A stretch of DNA of 64,000 nucleotides from Candidatus Alloclostridium intestinigallinarum (GTDB lineage: Bacteria; Bacillota; Clostridia; Christensenellales; UBA3700): positions 1-64,000 of the forward strand of contig CAJFJA010000004.1 of assembly GCA_904382605.1 (NCBI GenBank), read 5' to 3'. Both the position numbers and the translations under genes were made by a program. A model generated the notes under the pieces. That model did not search any database and was not told the origin of the DNA. It saw nothing but the letters and a program-made list of their open reading frames with translations. Of this stretch, positions 7,438-16,669 are shown piece by piece; positions within the stretch are counted from its first letter, which is position 1; every line of letters begins with the position of its first letter.

Positions 7438-8757
7438 TCACTTTATGACCTGAAGCATCTTGTTCAGTTCCGCAACTATGTCGTCGATAAAGACGGTAAG
7501 CGCTTTTTCGTCCTCGTCCTTGCACTTTACGGCTATGGTCAGGGTCATTTCGCCCTTATAAGTACTTGCCGCGAGCTGCAGGTAAGGTATGGACTTTATC
7601 GCGCCGGTAAGGAACAGGTCGGAAGGCGTCTTGTTGTCGAAAGCAAAGTCCTGCTCCTTCAGAAGTCCCAGGTTGGACATACCCGTAAGGGGATTGTTAT
7701 AGCCCAGACCTATGGCTATTTCCGCAAGCGCCTGCGGGAAGAGCTTGTACGCCAGATTGAGAAGGGGCAGCGAATAAAGCCCGAAATAAGGGTCTTCCTT
7801 TGCCGCGTCAGACTGCTTTTTGATATCCGCGAACATCTGCAGATAATCTTCCTTATAGCCGTGCGCGGTGCATATCATAAAGCCGATATGGTTGGAAAAA
7901 CCGTACGATTTTCCGCCCTTTATATGCCTGCGCAAATCCACCATACAGGGGACGGAGACGTTTTTCGTCCTATCTATGCCGCACGCCTTGTAGAGGGCGC
8001 GCATATACGCCACCAGCAGTACGTCGTTGAGCGTTACCCCAGCCCTCTTGGACATATCTTTGAGTTCCGCGGATTTCTCCCTGCCTATCACGCGGCGCAG
8101 AATACGGGACTTATCGTTTTTACTGCGCTTGGTATAGGGGAATTTTATCTGATGCTTCACCTGGCTGACGTTCTTGTAAAGACCGAGCGCCTTTTTCTTT
8201 TCTTCTTCGTTATAGAGGGTGTAGCACTGATAGTGGCTTCTGTCGCCGCATTTCACCTCTACGTCAGGTTCTTTCCCCGCCAATATCTGGTCGTAAGCCT
8301 TTGCCACGAGCATAAGCATTTCCTTGGTGTCGGGACCGTCCATACACATATGGTTGAGCACCTGCACGAGTATGTCGCCGCCGTCGTAACGCACCACAGC
8401 CACCTGTATCTGCAGCTTTGCCTTTACGGGTATTTCCTGAGTGAGAAAACCGAACGCCGTATCGTGCGCTTCTTCCCCGCTTCCGACTTTTTTCAAAGAG
8501 ATTATATCGCCTTCGGTATAGTCGTAATTTATCTTCCAGTAAGGGGTGACGGCGCAGTTGATAAAGGACGAATGCAGCACGGGAATTCTGTCCACCACGT
8601 ATTTATACGCTTTCGAAAGAGCGGCAAAAACGAGCGGCTCGTCGAATTTGAGATAAAAGTGGATCATTCTGTCATAGTAATTGCGGAATAAAAATTGCAT
8701 TCTGTCCCACATTTCTGCCTTCATTCTGCGGGGCTGAGTTGATTGTGTTTTGCTCAT
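7438..8757 (-). CDS. Condensation-domain-like CoA-dependent acyltransferase
   Basis: A 439-residue protein of the condensation/alcohol-acetyltransferase superfamily (chloramphenicol-acetyltransferase fold). The variant catalytic motif NHMCMDGPD (about 145-153) corresponds to HHxxxDG with Asn replacing the first His; the second, catalytic His is kept. A later SNHIGFMI and a PLTGMSNLG segment match the second half of the fold. Substrate unknown: an alcohol, an amine or a carrier-bound acyl group are all possible, and no NRPS or carrier-protein gene is nearby. The start follows GGAGAA; an in-frame ATG 24 codons upstream is rejected. It is monocistronic, with a terminator at 7397-7420. Confidence 0.7.
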   Translation of the reverse strand: MSKTQSTQPRRMKAEMWDRMQFLFRNYYDRMIHFYLKFDEPLVFAALSKAYKYVVDRIPVLHSSFINCAVTPYWKINYDYTEGDIISLKKVGSGEEAHDTAFGFLTQEIPVKAKLQIQVAVVRYDGGDILVQVLNHMCMDGPDTKEMLMLVAKAYDQILAGKEPDVEVKCGDRSHYQCYTLYNEEEKKKALGLYKNVSQVKHQIKFPYTKRSKNDKSRILRRVIGREKSAELKDMSKRAGVTLNDVLLVAYMRALYKACGIDRTKNVSVPCMVDLRRHIKGGKSYGFSNHIGFMICTAHGYKEDYLQMFADIKKQSDAAKEDPYFGLYSLPLLNLAYKLFPQALAEIAIGLGYNNPLTGMSNLGLLKEQDFAFDNKTPSDLFLTGAIKSIPYLQLAASTYKGEMTLTIAVKCKDEDEKALTVFIDDIVAELNKMLQVIK

Positions 8758-8951
8758 AAATTCTCCTTCTCTATAGGTGATACACACTATATACAAATCA
8801 ATCATATCAAAATGACAACAATAAAACAAATTTTTTCGGAATATTATTATGCGCGGGGCTTATTTGCCCGAAAAATTAACACTTAACGATACAAATTTTA
8901 AGATTAAAATGATAATAGCCGCGGTATTGCGGCGCACCCGGACCGCCGCCC

Positions 8952-8980
8952 TTGACGAAGAAGCGCGGCGGTGGTATTAT
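8952..8980 (+). promoter_or_regulatory. Promoter of the radical-SAM maturase
   Basis: TTGACG, 17-base spacer, TATTAT with TGG in front of the -10. Confidence 0.7.
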
Positions 8981-9011
8981 TTAATGGATAAACGCAAAAG
9001 GAAGTAACTTC

Positions 9012-10097
9012 ATGCCCGCACTTTCCGTAATGATAAAACCCGCCTCTTCCGCGTGCAATATGCGGTGCGGATATTGCTTTTACCACGACGTAGCGAATTT
9101 GCGCAGCCGGGCTGAACTCGGCATTATGGATACGTCCACCGCAAGGGCGGTAATAGATTCCGCGCTGGACTACTGCGGCGGAGAAAGCATATCTTTCGCC
9201 TTTCAGGGCGGAGAGCCGCTGCTTGCCGGCGCGGATTTTTTCAAGGAGTTTTTCGCATATGCAAAAAAGCGGCGTAAGGGAGTAAAAATTTATTACGGGA
9301 TACAGACAAACGGCACTCTGCTCACCGAAGAGACGGCGGAACTTTTTTCCGCGAACGGCGCGCTCGTGGGGCTTTCCCTGGACGGAGGCGAAGAGGATAA
9401 CTCCTGCCGCGTGCACGCCGACCTTTCGCCCTCCTTCGGGGACGTGATGAAAGCGGCGGAAATTCTGCGGCGCGCCGGTACGGAATTCAACGTACTTTCC
9501 GTCGTCACCGGCAGACTTGCTGACAACATCGAACGCGTGTATTCTTTCTTCAAATCGCACGGTTTCAGATACCTGCAATTCATACCCTGCCTGCGCCCCT
9601 TTGAAGGCGGCGAAGGCGAACTTTACATGACGAACGAACAGTACGCGCACTTTCTGACGACGCTTTTCCGCCTGTATGCGCGCGACTTCCTGAACGGCGA
9701 CTACGTGAGTATACGCCGCTTTGACAACTGGGTGCGCCTGTACCGCGGCGAGAAATTCGAAGAATGCGGCGTGGGCGGCTTTTGTTCGCGCCAATTCGTG
9801 GTCGAGGGCAACGGCAACGTCTACCCCTGCGACTTTTACTGCCTGGACGAATGGCTGCTGGGCAACATAAACTCGTCTTCTTTTGCGCAGATGGCGGAGT
9901 GCCGCCTTGCGAAAAAATTCATAACCTCTTCCTTGGTAATGCCCGCGCGGTGCGCGCGTTGCGAATACTTCAATCTGTGCAGAGGCGGAGGCTGCAAACG
10001 CGCCCGCACAAGCTTCGATTACTGCGAAGCGTACAAAAAATTTTTTGCCGGCTCGCAGGAGTTGTTCAGGCGGATATCCGAAAAAATGGTACGGTAA
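9012..10097 (+). CDS. Anaerobic sulfatase-maturating enzyme (radical SAM/SPASM)
   Basis: A 361-residue radical-SAM enzyme. The canonical CxxxCxxC is C15-NMR-C19-GY-C22. FQGGEPLLAG and QTNGTLL are the SAM-binding segments of the anSME group. The C-terminal SPASM region contributes further cysteines, in CGVGGFCSRQF, VYPCDFYC and CARCEYFNLCRGGGC, that would hold two auxiliary 4Fe-4S clusters. Such enzymes oxidise an active-site Cys or Ser of sulfatases to formylglycine without oxygen. No sulfatase gene lies in the window, so its client must be elsewhere; a maturase of another peptide is less likely given the overall match. The start follows AGGAAG. A 17-bp-stem terminator separates it from the convergent dehydrogenase. 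Confidence 0.88.
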   Translation: MPALSVMIKPASSACNMRCGYCFYHDVANLRSRAELGIMDTSTARAVIDSALDYCGGESISFAFQGGEPLLAGADFFKEFFAYAKKRRKGVKIYYGIQTNGTLLTEETAELFSANGALVGLSLDGGEEDNSCRVHADLSPSFGDVMKAAEILRRAGTEFNVLSVVTGRLADNIERVYSFFKSHGFRYLQFIPCLRPFEGGEGELYMTNEQYAHFLTTLFRLYARDFLNGDYVSIRRFDNWVRLYRGEKFEECGVGGFCSRQFVVEGNGNVYPCDFYCLDEWLLGNINSSSFAQMAECRLAKKFITSSLVMPARCARCEYFNLCRGGGCKRARTSFDYCEAYKKFFAGSQELFRRISEKMVR

Positions 10098-10132
10098 TAA
10101 ATATCCACCCGCCAAGCGGGTGGATATTTATT
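10096..10132. terminator. Bidirectional terminator between convergent genes
   Basis: A perfect 17-base inverted repeat with a 3-base loop (10096-10112 and 10116-10132), A/T-rich at both outer ends, between the maturase and the alcohol dehydrogenase. Confidence 0.85.
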
Positions 10133-10155
10133 CGCGATTTTACATATCAGCTTCT

Positions 10156-11316
10156 TTACAGGCAGGAAGAATAAATTGCGACCACGTCGTCTTCGTTCAG
10201 GGGAACGTAGGCGTTTGCAAGGTCGTCCTTTACCGCTTTTTCCGCCATTTGGTGGAAAAGTCCGCTGCTGTTTATTCCCAATCCGCGCAAAGTCTCCGGA
10301 AGTCCCAGCGAGGTGAAGAATTCGCGCGTTCTGGCAATTGCTTCCTTTGCGACTGCAAAGGGGTGTTCGCCGCTTATTCCCCATACGTTTTTGCCGTAAG
10401 ACACGAATTTATCCAGCGTTTTTTCGCTGAGGATATGTTCAAACCACGCGGGCGTGACCACGGCAAGTCCCGCGCCGTGCGTTATGTCGTAATAGGCGCT
10501 GAGCTGGTGTTCTATGGCATGGCAGCTCCACGCGTTGCCCGTGCCGCAGCTTGTAAGTCCGTTTATCGCAAGCGAGGAAGCCCACATAAGGTTTGCCCTT
10601 GCGGTGTAATCGGTGGGAGTTACCACGGCGGCTTTGCCGTATTCTATACACACTTTCAAAAGCGCTTCGGAAATTCCGTCCTGGACGGCGGCGCAATGCA
10701 CGTCGGAAAAGTAACATTCGATGATATGGCTCATGATGTCCGCAACGCCGGAAGCCGTCTGGAAACGTGGAACGGTATAAGTATACGTCGGGTCGAGCAC
10801 GGACGCCACAGGCTTGAGAAGTTCGCTTTTTATCGCCTTTTTCTCGTTTATCTCCATATTGGATATGACGGCGTTGCCGTTCATTTCACTGCCCGTAGCC
10901 GCCATGGTGAGCACGGTAAACACGGGCAGGGCGCGCTTTATGTCGTTTTTATCCACCATATCCCACAAGTCGCCCTTGTGGTAAACGCCCGCGGCAATCG
11001 CTTTGGAACAGTCTATGACCGAGCCTCCGCCCATCGCGACGACCGCTTTCAGCTTATGCTTTCTGCACAGCTCCGCGCCCGCGATAACCGATTGGATTTT
11101 GGGATTCGGTTCGACGCCGCCGAGTTCTTCCCACGCTATGCCCGCGCTTTTGAAAAGCCCCGTCAGCGTATCGTAAATGCCCGTCCTCTTAACCGAGCCT
11201 CCGCCGTAAACGAGCAGCACCTTGTCCGCAGTATTTTTAATCTGTCCGGGCAATTCGGCTATTTTGCCCTTGCCGAACAGTATGCGGGTGGGTGCAAAAA
11301 AAGTGAAATCTTTCAT
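10156..11316 (-). CDS. Iron-containing alcohol dehydrogenase (butanol dehydrogenase-like)
   Basis: A 386-residue group III alcohol dehydrogenase. The N-terminal NAD(P)-binding half includes LLVYGGGSVKRTG and the GGGSVIDCSKAIA motif. The metal-binding half provides Asp and His ligands, including WSCHAIEHQLSAYYDITHG. It resembles the BdhA/YqhD branch that reduces short-chain aldehydes with NAD(P)H. Monocistronic; GGAGAA precedes the ATG at 11316. An in-frame ATG 15 codons upstream is rejected for lack of a Shine-Dalgarno and because the family starts at MKDFTF-like sequences. Confidence 0.9.
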   Translation of the reverse strand: MKDFTFFAPTRILFGKGKIAELPGQIKNTADKVLLVYGGGSVKRTGIYDTLTGLFKSAGIAWEELGGVEPNPKIQSVIAGAELCRKHKLKAVVAMGGGSVIDCSKAIAAGVYHKGDLWDMVDKNDIKRALPVFTVLTMAATGSEMNGNAVISNMEINEKKAIKSELLKPVASVLDPTYTYTVPRFQTASGVADIMSHIIECYFSDVHCAAVQDGISEALLKVCIEYGKAAVVTPTDYTARANLMWASSLAINGLTSCGTGNAWSCHAIEHQLSAYYDITHGAGLAVVTPAWFEHILSEKTLDKFVSYGKNVWGISGEHPFAVAKEAIARTREFFTSLGLPETLRGLGINSSGLFHQMAEKAVKDDLANAYVPLNEDDVVAIYSSCL

Positions 11317-11452
11317 AATCTTCTCCTTATCGCGCGGCGCGCGACAAGGTCTGCGGCGCACCGTTGCGTACTTCTACACCCTTATTATATAATATTCCGG
11401 CGGTAAATTCAATAGCGAATTTTAAAAGGCGTGCGCGTGCGGAAATACTATT

Positions 11453-11956
11453 TTATAATATCATGCCGAATACTTCGGAAATATCGCTTTCCTTTACGTC
11501 TTTTCCGCTCTCCACGCCGCCGATATATTTCGCGCCAGCAAACTCCGCGCCCATGGCTATACAGAAAGCGCGGAACGTAAGATACGCCGAGGAAAAATTA
11601 TTCTCTTCCCCCTGTCCGCCGACTGCAAGCAGATAAAATTGCGAAGGGCATTTTTCCCTTTTCTCCCAGTACGCCTGCGCCCTGTCCAGAAACGCTTTTG
11701 CACACGCGGGAAAGTTGCAAAAATAAAGGGGCGTTACAAACAGCGTTTTACCGCCGCGCCTTATATCTTCCAGCAGACGCGACGCGGCGTCGTCGTATAC
11801 GCACCCGTTTCCGCCGCCGCATCCGCCGCACCCGTTGCATGGGGAAAACCCCAGACTGCGCAGGAATATCCGCACAAATCCCGTTTTGTCAGCCACCCTA
11901 GCAGTCAGATAATCGCAACTGCCGCTGTGCGGCGACATACATACGACCCTGTTCAC
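11453..11956 (-). CDS. NADPH-dependent FMN reductase/iron-sulfur flavoprotein-like
   Basis: A 167-residue flavodoxin-fold protein with a GTG start. The start is supported by AAAGGAG and a GTGA overlap with the folBK stop. The cluster CNGCGGCGGGNGC (about 40-52) matches the Cys loop of small iron-sulfur flavoproteins, and TPLYFCNFPACAKAFLDR is the FMN-binding and dimer region of the NADPH-dependent FMN reductase family. It is the last gene of the folate operon; a redox role in folate or pterin metabolism is possible but unproven. Confidence 0.78.
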   Translation of the reverse strand: MNRVVCMSPHSGSCDYLTARVADKTGFVRIFLRSLGFSPCNGCGGCGGGNGCVYDDAASRLLEDIRRGGKTLFVTPLYFCNFPACAKAFLDRAQAYWEKREKCPSQFYLLAVGGQGEENNFSSAYLTFRAFCIAMGAEFAGAKYIGGVESGKDVKESDISEVFGMIL

Positions 11957-12771
11957 TTTTCTCTCCTTTTCAACTCCGCGTAAAGGTCTGCGACAGTCTT
12001 TCCGTACACGGGGTGCACCGTACCGGGGGCTATTTCGCAAAGCGGCCCAAGCACGAATCCGCGGTTGCACATATCCGTATGCGGCACGGTAAGTCCGGGC
12101 ACATCTATTATCTCGCCGCCGTAAAACAGTATGTCCGCGTCCAAAGTCCTGTCGCCCCAACGTTGCCTTCTCACCCTTCCGGCGGTGCTTTCGAGAGCTG
12201 CGCACATTGAAAGAAGCCCGGAAGGACTTTTGAGCGTGCGCATTACCAGGCAGGCGTTCAGAAACTCCCCTTTCGCCGCTCCGCCGTAAGGCGCGGTGGC
12301 GATATAAGAAGACACGCGCACATCCCTGTTGTCTTTGTCCGCCGTTATGGCGGCGACTGCGCCGTCGAGATAGCCTTTCCTGTCGCCCATATTCGAACCC
12401 AGCCCCAGGCACACGCGGGTAAAACGCGCGTGCGCGGTGACGGACACGTCGGAAAAGCGCACTTTAAGCGGCGCTTCCGGCTTATGGACGGTGGCGGAGC
12501 AGTCGCAGCCGAACTCCGCCGCCAGCCTTTTTGCGATACGCGCCGCGAGCGTTTCTATAAGGTTCACGCTCGGAGCGGAAAGTTCCTCCGCCATAATATC
12601 CGCCGCCTTACCGTAATCGCAGGTGCGGGCGAGTTCGTCGCCGCAGTCAATATCTTCCGTATACAATACCGCGTCGGCGGTAAACGGGTGCACTTCCTCT
12701 CTTTCAAAGCCGTACGCCCCGTGCGAAGCGTTTACCGTTACTCCCTTTATATTTACCGTTCCTTTCATCAT
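11953..12771 (-). CDS. folK: Fused dihydroneopterin aldolase / HPPK (FolB-FolK)
   Basis: A 272-residue bifunctional folate enzyme. Residues about 1-118 are FolB (dihydroneopterin to 6-hydroxymethyl-dihydropterin, with NASHGAYGFEREE and a conserved Lys in VHKPEAPL). Residues about 119-272 are FolK, which pyrophosphorylates that product (LGLGSNMGDRKGYLDGAV, RWGDRTLDADILFYG, VPHTDMCNRGFVLGPL). It acts between folE and folP in the pathway. Two adjacent ATG codons are possible starts. It sits fifth in the folC-folE-HD-folP-folBK operon. Confidence 0.93.
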   Translation of the reverse strand: MMKGTVNIKGVTVNASHGAYGFEREEVHPFTADAVLYTEDIDCGDELARTCDYGKAADIMAEELSAPSVNLIETLAARIAKRLAAEFGCDCSATVHKPEAPLKVRFSDVSVTAHARFTRVCLGLGSNMGDRKGYLDGAVAAITADKDNRDVRVSSYIATAPYGGAAKGEFLNACLVMRTLKSPSGLLSMCAALESTAGRVRRQRWGDRTLDADILFYGGEIIDVPGLTVPHTDMCNRGFVLGPLCEIAPGTVHPVYGKTVADLYAELKRREK

Positions 12772-12853
12772 TTCACCAAGCTATCCTATGCGCCGCGTAC
12801 AAGGTGCACGGGAAAATTTTCATCAAAATTTTATGTACGTAGCTTCCGCGCCT

Positions 12854-13681
12854 TTACGCCTTTGCGACCGCGCGCGCCATATCCACGGCGTTGCGGTGCG
12901 CCGCCACGTTATGCACGCGTACGAACGCCGCGCCCTTGTATGCGGCGATAACTGCCGCCGCCACGGACGCCTCTTCCCTGCGCTCCACGGGCAGATTGAG
13001 GGCGTAACCGATAAGAGACTTTCTCGAAGCGCCCACAAGCACGGGATAACCCAGGTCAAGCTCTTCCAGCCTGTTTAACACGATAAGATTGTGCACGGGC
13101 GTTTTCGCAAAGCCTATTCCCGGGTCGAGAATTATGTTTTCCTGTTTTACACCCGCCCTAAGAGCGATATTTACACATTCTTCCAGGTCGCTTTTCACGT
13201 CGGGGATAAAGGAAGAATATTCCGCGCGTTCACGGTTGTGCATAAGACAGCAAGCCGCGCCGTATTCCGCGGCGACGCGCGCCATATCCTTATCCTTTTT
13301 GAATCCCCATATATCGTTAACCATATCAGCGCCCGCTTCGAGGGCGGCGCGCGCCACGGCGGATTTGTAAGTATCCACGGACACGGGCACGGATAGTTCT
13401 TTTTTAATCCGCTCTATCACGGGCACTACGCGCCTTATCTCCTCTTCGTCGCTGACGGGGATATAGCCGGGACGGGTGGATTCTCCGCCCACGTCTATTA
13501 TATCCGCGCCCTCTTCCGCAAGTTTGCGCGCGTGTTCGACCGCCGCGTCCTGTCCGTACCACCTGCCGCCGTCCGAAAAGGAATCGGGCGTGACGTTGAC
13601 TATGCCCATTATATACGTCTTGTTTTTTACGTCGAAATTCTTCATATCCATATGCGACCGTTTTTCTTCTCCCAATAACAT
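12854..13681 (-). CDS. folP: Dihydropteroate synthase
   Basis: A 275-residue TIM-barrel enzyme condensing hydroxymethyl-dihydropterin pyrophosphate with p-aminobenzoate. Family blocks are IMGIVNVTPDSFSDGG (substrate loop 1), DVGGESTRPGY, VSVDTYK, ILDPGIGFAK and LVGASRKSLIGY, followed by the C-terminal RVHNV. Start uncertain: the ATG at 13681 has a weak GGAAGA signal and overlaps the HD gene by 40 bases. ATGs at 13651 and 13645 (the latter forming an ATGA overlap with the HD stop) would give a more usual N-terminus. It belongs to the folate operon. Confidence 0.94.
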   Translation of the reverse strand: MLLGEEKRSHMDMKNFDVKNKTYIMGIVNVTPDSFSDGGRWYGQDAAVEHARKLAEEGADIIDVGGESTRPGYIPVSDEEEIRRVVPVIERIKKELSVPVSVDTYKSAVARAALEAGADMVNDIWGFKKDKDMARVAAEYGAACCLMHNRERAEYSSFIPDVKSDLEECVNIALRAGVKQENIILDPGIGFAKTPVHNLIVLNRLEELDLGYPVLVGASRKSLIGYALNLPVERREEASVAAAVIAAYKGAAFVRVHNVAAHRNAVDMARAVAKA

Positions 13682-14187
13682 TCTTCTTCCGCCGCGCAGT
13701 CAAAGCAGTTGCGCGAAAGTTTGTCAGCAATGACCAGCAGCGTTCCCAGCGGATTTTCCGCCTTTTCCAGCGCCGCCTTTATCTTATCTTCTTCCCCTGC
13801 GCCGGGCGCCGGGCAGACTTCCGCGCCGCCCCTGCCGCCGTGGGCGGAAACCGCGCTTGCGATCCGCTCCGTTTCTTCCGGGAGAAAGCCGCAGGACGGC
13901 AGAAGCTCTTTTGCGAACTCCGCACTTGAAAGGGCGTGGTTGCGCCCGCCGCGCGCCCTGCCTATGTCGTGCACAAGCGCGCAGGCGTATATCTCGTCCG
14001 CGGTGCAGAGGGCGCCGTATTCCGCGTTCATTATGCTCATTATCCGCGCCACGTCGAGAAAATGCGCCAGGTTATGGCGGCAGAATTTCCTGTCCTTTTC
14101 CGCCTCTTCTATGCTTTCCAACGCGAGGATATAACTCTTGCTTGCGTATATCCCGTCTATTCTTGCCGAGGGAAAAAGCGTCACCAT
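13642..14187 (-). CDS. HD-domain phosphohydrolase of the folate operon
   Basis: A 181-residue HD-superfamily protein. Metal ligands are the first His in [14 protein letters not shown] and the HD pair in [12 protein letters not shown], plus a later His in SAHGG. Similar HD genes accompany folE/folP in other Clostridia. A nucleotide or pterin-phosphate phosphohydrolase filling the dihydroneopterin triphosphate dephosphorylation step is an attractive idea but inference. It overlaps folE by 7 bases and folP at its other end, so translation is coupled. Confidence 0.8.
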   Translation of the reverse strand: MVTLFPSARIDGIYASKSYILALESIEEAEKDRKFCRHNLAHFLDVARIMSIMNAEYGALCTADEIYACALVHDIGRARGGRNHALSSAEFAKELLPSCGFLPEETERIASAVSAHGGRGGAEVCPAPGAGEEDKIKAALEKAENPLGTLLVIADKLSRNCFDCAAEEECYWEKKNGRIWI

Positions 14188-14738
14188 TTAATCATCTCCA
14201 TGACCCTTGCGCGCAGATTTTCGTCCCGTTCAAACTCTCCCAGGCACGCGCAGGTGACCGTCTTGCTGCCCGTCTTTTTAATGCCGCGCATAGTCATGCA
14301 GGTATGTTCCGCCTCTATTACGACCATCACGCCGCGCGGGGAAAGATTGTCCTCTATCGCCGCGGCAATCTGCCCCGTAAGCCGTTCCTGCAATTGCAGG
14401 CGGCGTGCGTAAACTTCAACCGTACGCGCTATTTTACTCAGCCCCGTCACCTTGCCGTCTGGAAGATAAGCCACGTGCGCCTTACCGAAAAAGGGGAGCA
14501 GATGATGCTCGCACACGGAATATACGGGAATATCCTTTTCCAGGACAATGCCGCTTTCACTGCTTTCGAAAGTGACGGACAAATGCTTTTCCGCACTGTC
14601 GGCGTATCCCGCAAACACCTCTACGAATGCGCGCGCCACGCGTGCGGGAGTGTCTTTGAGCCCCTCGCGCTCCGCGTCCTCGCCCATGCCTTCAAGCAGC
14701 AGTTTCACCGCCCGTTCAATCTTCTTGCCGTCCATCAT
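14181..14738 (-). CDS. folE: GTP cyclohydrolase I
   Basis: A 185-residue enzyme catalysing GTP to 7,8-dihydroneopterin triphosphate, the first committed step of folate synthesis. Family blocks are [14 protein letters not shown] (zinc Cys and His ligands), [22 protein letters not shown], and [15 protein letters not shown] with the second zinc Cys. Two ATGs in tandem follow AAGGAG. The first forms an ATGA overlap with the folC stop, the second has better spacing; both give an active-looking protein. Confidence 0.95.
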   Translation of the reverse strand: MMDGKKIERAVKLLLEGMGEDAEREGLKDTPARVARAFVEVFAGYADSAEKHLSVTFESSESGIVLEKDIPVYSVCEHHLLPFFGKAHVAYLPDGKVTGLSKIARTVEVYARRLQLQERLTGQIAAAIEDNLSPRGVMVVIEAEHTCMTMRGIKKTGSKTVTCACLGEFERDENLRARVMEMIKW

Positions 14739-15988
14739 AAACTCCTTTGCGCAAGTCTTCCGTACGCGCTTTTTATCAATTTCAAATGGGAAAAAGAGCC
14801 GTATGCGACCACTATTCCGCCTTCCGCCTGCGCCAGCGCTTCTTTGAGCGCGTCTTCCACGTCCGGAATATACCGCGTTTTGCAAAATGCCTCGGCGTAC
14901 TTTTGCAACTCTTTTCCTCCGAGAGCGCGCCTGTTGTCCCAATCGAAGGTAACCGCCGCGTCCATCTCTTTGAGCGTTGCTTCCAACACTCCTTTGTAAT
15001 CCTTGTCCGCAAATACCCCTGCAAGCGCAATCTTCTTCACCCCGGGGAAACGCGCCCTTACGCTTGCGGCAAGTTCGCGCGCCGCCGCCGGATTGTGCGC
15101 GCCGTCGAGCAAAAGTTTTCCGTCTATAAGTTCCTGCCTGCCCGGCAGGGCAACCGCCGCCATACCGCTTTCAAACGCGCTTTCCGGCAGGAAAAAGCCC
15201 CTCTCTTTCAGCCCTTCGCATACCGCCGCGGCAAGCGCGGCGTTTGACAGCTGGCTTATACCCGGCATCAGACTGAGCGTTCCGCCGCAGTATGAGGCAA
15301 GCTGCCTTCCTCCGCAAAAGCCGAGCGGCTTGAGCGGCGGCACAAAGCGGCACTCTATCCCGTTCGCGGCGCAGTACATTTTAATAGCGGTTTCGCTCTC
15401 TTTTTCCTGCAGGCAGGAATACAGCATGCAGCCGGGTTCCGCAATGCCCGCCTTTGCCAAAGTGATTTTTTCCAAGGTATCGCCCAAAAATTCCGTATGG
15501 TCGAGGGCAATGGAGGTTATAGCCACGGCGGCTTTGCTTCCGCTCACGTTGGTGGCGTCGTCCCTGCCGCCCATGCCGGCTTCCAGCACCGCGACCCTGC
15601 ACCCTTTCATGGCGAAATACAGCAGCGCCGCCGCCGTTTCCGCCTCGAACGAGGTAGGACGTTCTTCCTCCGCCGCTGCCGCCACTCGCTCCATGCAGTA
15701 GGCGTATTCGGTCGGAGAGATAAACTCGCCGTCCACGGTTATGCACTCCCTGCGCTCCATTACAGCGGGCGAGGAAAACCTGCCCGTCCTGTACCCTCCG
15801 GCGGAGAGAACCGCGGCAATATACGCGGACGCGGAACCTTTGCCGTTGGTACCCACAACGTGCACTCTTAAGTATCTTTCCTGCGGATTGCCCAGCGCCT
15901 TCATAAGCGCGTTTATGCGCTCCGTACCGGGCATACTGACTGCTTTCCCCTCCGCGTATTCCACGGCACGGGAGTAAGACCAAGCCAT
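14735..15988 (-). CDS. folC: Folylpolyglutamate synthase/dihydrofolate synthase
   Basis: A 417-residue Mur-ligase-family enzyme adding glutamate to dihydropteroate and folates. The ATP-binding P-loop is [24 protein letters not shown] and [14 protein letters not shown] are FolC family blocks; [11 protein letters not shown] marks the C-terminal Rossmann domain. It is the first gene of the operon, with a strong AAAGGAGG site. A THF riboswitch with its own terminator lies between promoter and start codon. Confidence 0.94.
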   Translation of the reverse strand: MAWSYSRAVEYAEGKAVSMPGTERINALMKALGNPQERYLRVHVVGTNGKGSASAYIAAVLSAGGYRTGRFSSPAVMERRECITVDGEFISPTEYAYCMERVAAAAEEERPTSFEAETAAALLYFAMKGCRVAVLEAGMGGRDDATNVSGSKAAVAITSIALDHTEFLGDTLEKITLAKAGIAEPGCMLYSCLQEKESETAIKMYCAANGIECRFVPPLKPLGFCGGRQLASYCGGTLSLMPGISQLSNAALAAAVCEGLKERGFFLPESAFESGMAAVALPGRQELIDGKLLLDGAHNPAAARELAASVRARFPGVKKIALAGVFADKDYKGVLEATLKEMDAAVTFDWDNRRALGGKELQKYAEAFCKTRYIPDVEDALKEALAQAEGGIVVAYGSFSHLKLIKSAYGRLAQRSL

Positions 15989-16017
15989 AAAAGCGGGCCT
16001 CCTTTGTTTATTGCCCG

Positions 16018-16165
16018 CGAAAAAGCGAGCCTGTTTTGGAAGCTCGCCGAAATAAACTTATCCGGTATATTCAAAGCGGGAGCGGAGGACGCACCGCAAG
16101 CAGATGCTTTTCGCCCGCCGGCACTCCTCCGTCCGACGGTACTTAACGCGCGTCAACCTAGTCTT
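16018..16165 (-). promoter_or_regulatory. Tetrahydrofolate (THF) riboswitch with terminator
   Basis: The leader read on the minus strand contains the conserved GCGTTAAGT (about 16153-16145). It also has a GGAGGA block able to pseudoknot with TCCTCC in GCGTCCTCCGCTCC, and GGCGAAAAGC near the binding core. This matches the THF-I consensus, with the pseudoknot preserved by compensatory change from the usual GGGAUG/CAUCC. A GCGAGC/GCTCGC hairpin followed by TTTTT (16018-16048) is the likely off-switch terminator, just ahead of folC. A promoter at 16179-16207 starts the transcript. Confidence 0.82.
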
Positions 16166-16178
16166 CCAATACGCCTAT

Positions 16179-16207
16179 ATGATAGCACACATTATCGCGT
16201 TTTGCAA
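16179..16207 (-). promoter_or_regulatory. Promoter of the folate operon
   Basis: TTGCAA, 17-base spacer, TATCAT on the minus strand, with TGC before the -10. Confidence 0.65.
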
Positions 16208-16211
16208 TGGT

Positions 16212-16617
16212 TTATTCCACTTTTATGAACGCCGCCGCCTGCTTACTGCCGGCGCGTGCGACCACGACAATCACGTCGCCCGTTTCAAGCGCGGAATTTT
16301 CCGCAACGGTAAGAGTTCCGCCGCTGAGCGTCACGCCGTCGTATACGCCGGTCTTACCCGTAAGGTCTTCCGCCAAAATGTACTGCGGCTGTATGTCGCG
16401 CGCGTCCAGATACTATTCTGATGCGTTCCGACGCCGTTACCGCGCCGGAACGCATCAGAATAGTATCGCTGTCAAACGAGATGGTATAACCCTCCGCGCT
16501 GTCGTCGCCGAAGGGAACGAAATACATGGAAACGCCCCACGCGCCGAGGCCGAGAGCTGTAAGGGCGATTACGGCGATAATCACCGCCATAATAATCTTC
16601 TTTGCCGTAGCGCTCAT
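16212..16617 (-). pseudogene. Frameshifted small membrane protein with internal inverted repeat
   Basis: The N-terminal part (from 16617) has a short cytoplasmic tail and one strong transmembrane helix (about 9-33), MSATAKKIIMAVIIAVIAL and following. The natural C-terminal part, LDARDIQPQYILAEDLTG onward to IKVE, is in another frame and ends with TAA at 16212-16214. The whole span of 406 bases is one base out of register. The frame change coincides with a perfect 22-base inverted repeat (16409-16430 and 16446-16467). The damage therefore probably came from a palindrome-forming mutation or an assembly artefact. No family recognised. Confidence 0.65.
16409..16467. repeat. Perfect 22-bp inverted repeat inside a gene
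   Basis: Arms 16409-16430 and 16446-16467 are exact reverse complements separated by 15 bases. The repeat lies where the coding frame of the 16212-16617 gene breaks. It lacks a T-run and is not a terminator. Confidence 0.9.
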
Positions 16618-16669
16618 AAATTGCTCCTTTACCGCGCCTGCCGTGCAGTTTTTCTGCGTGCGCCTTGCG

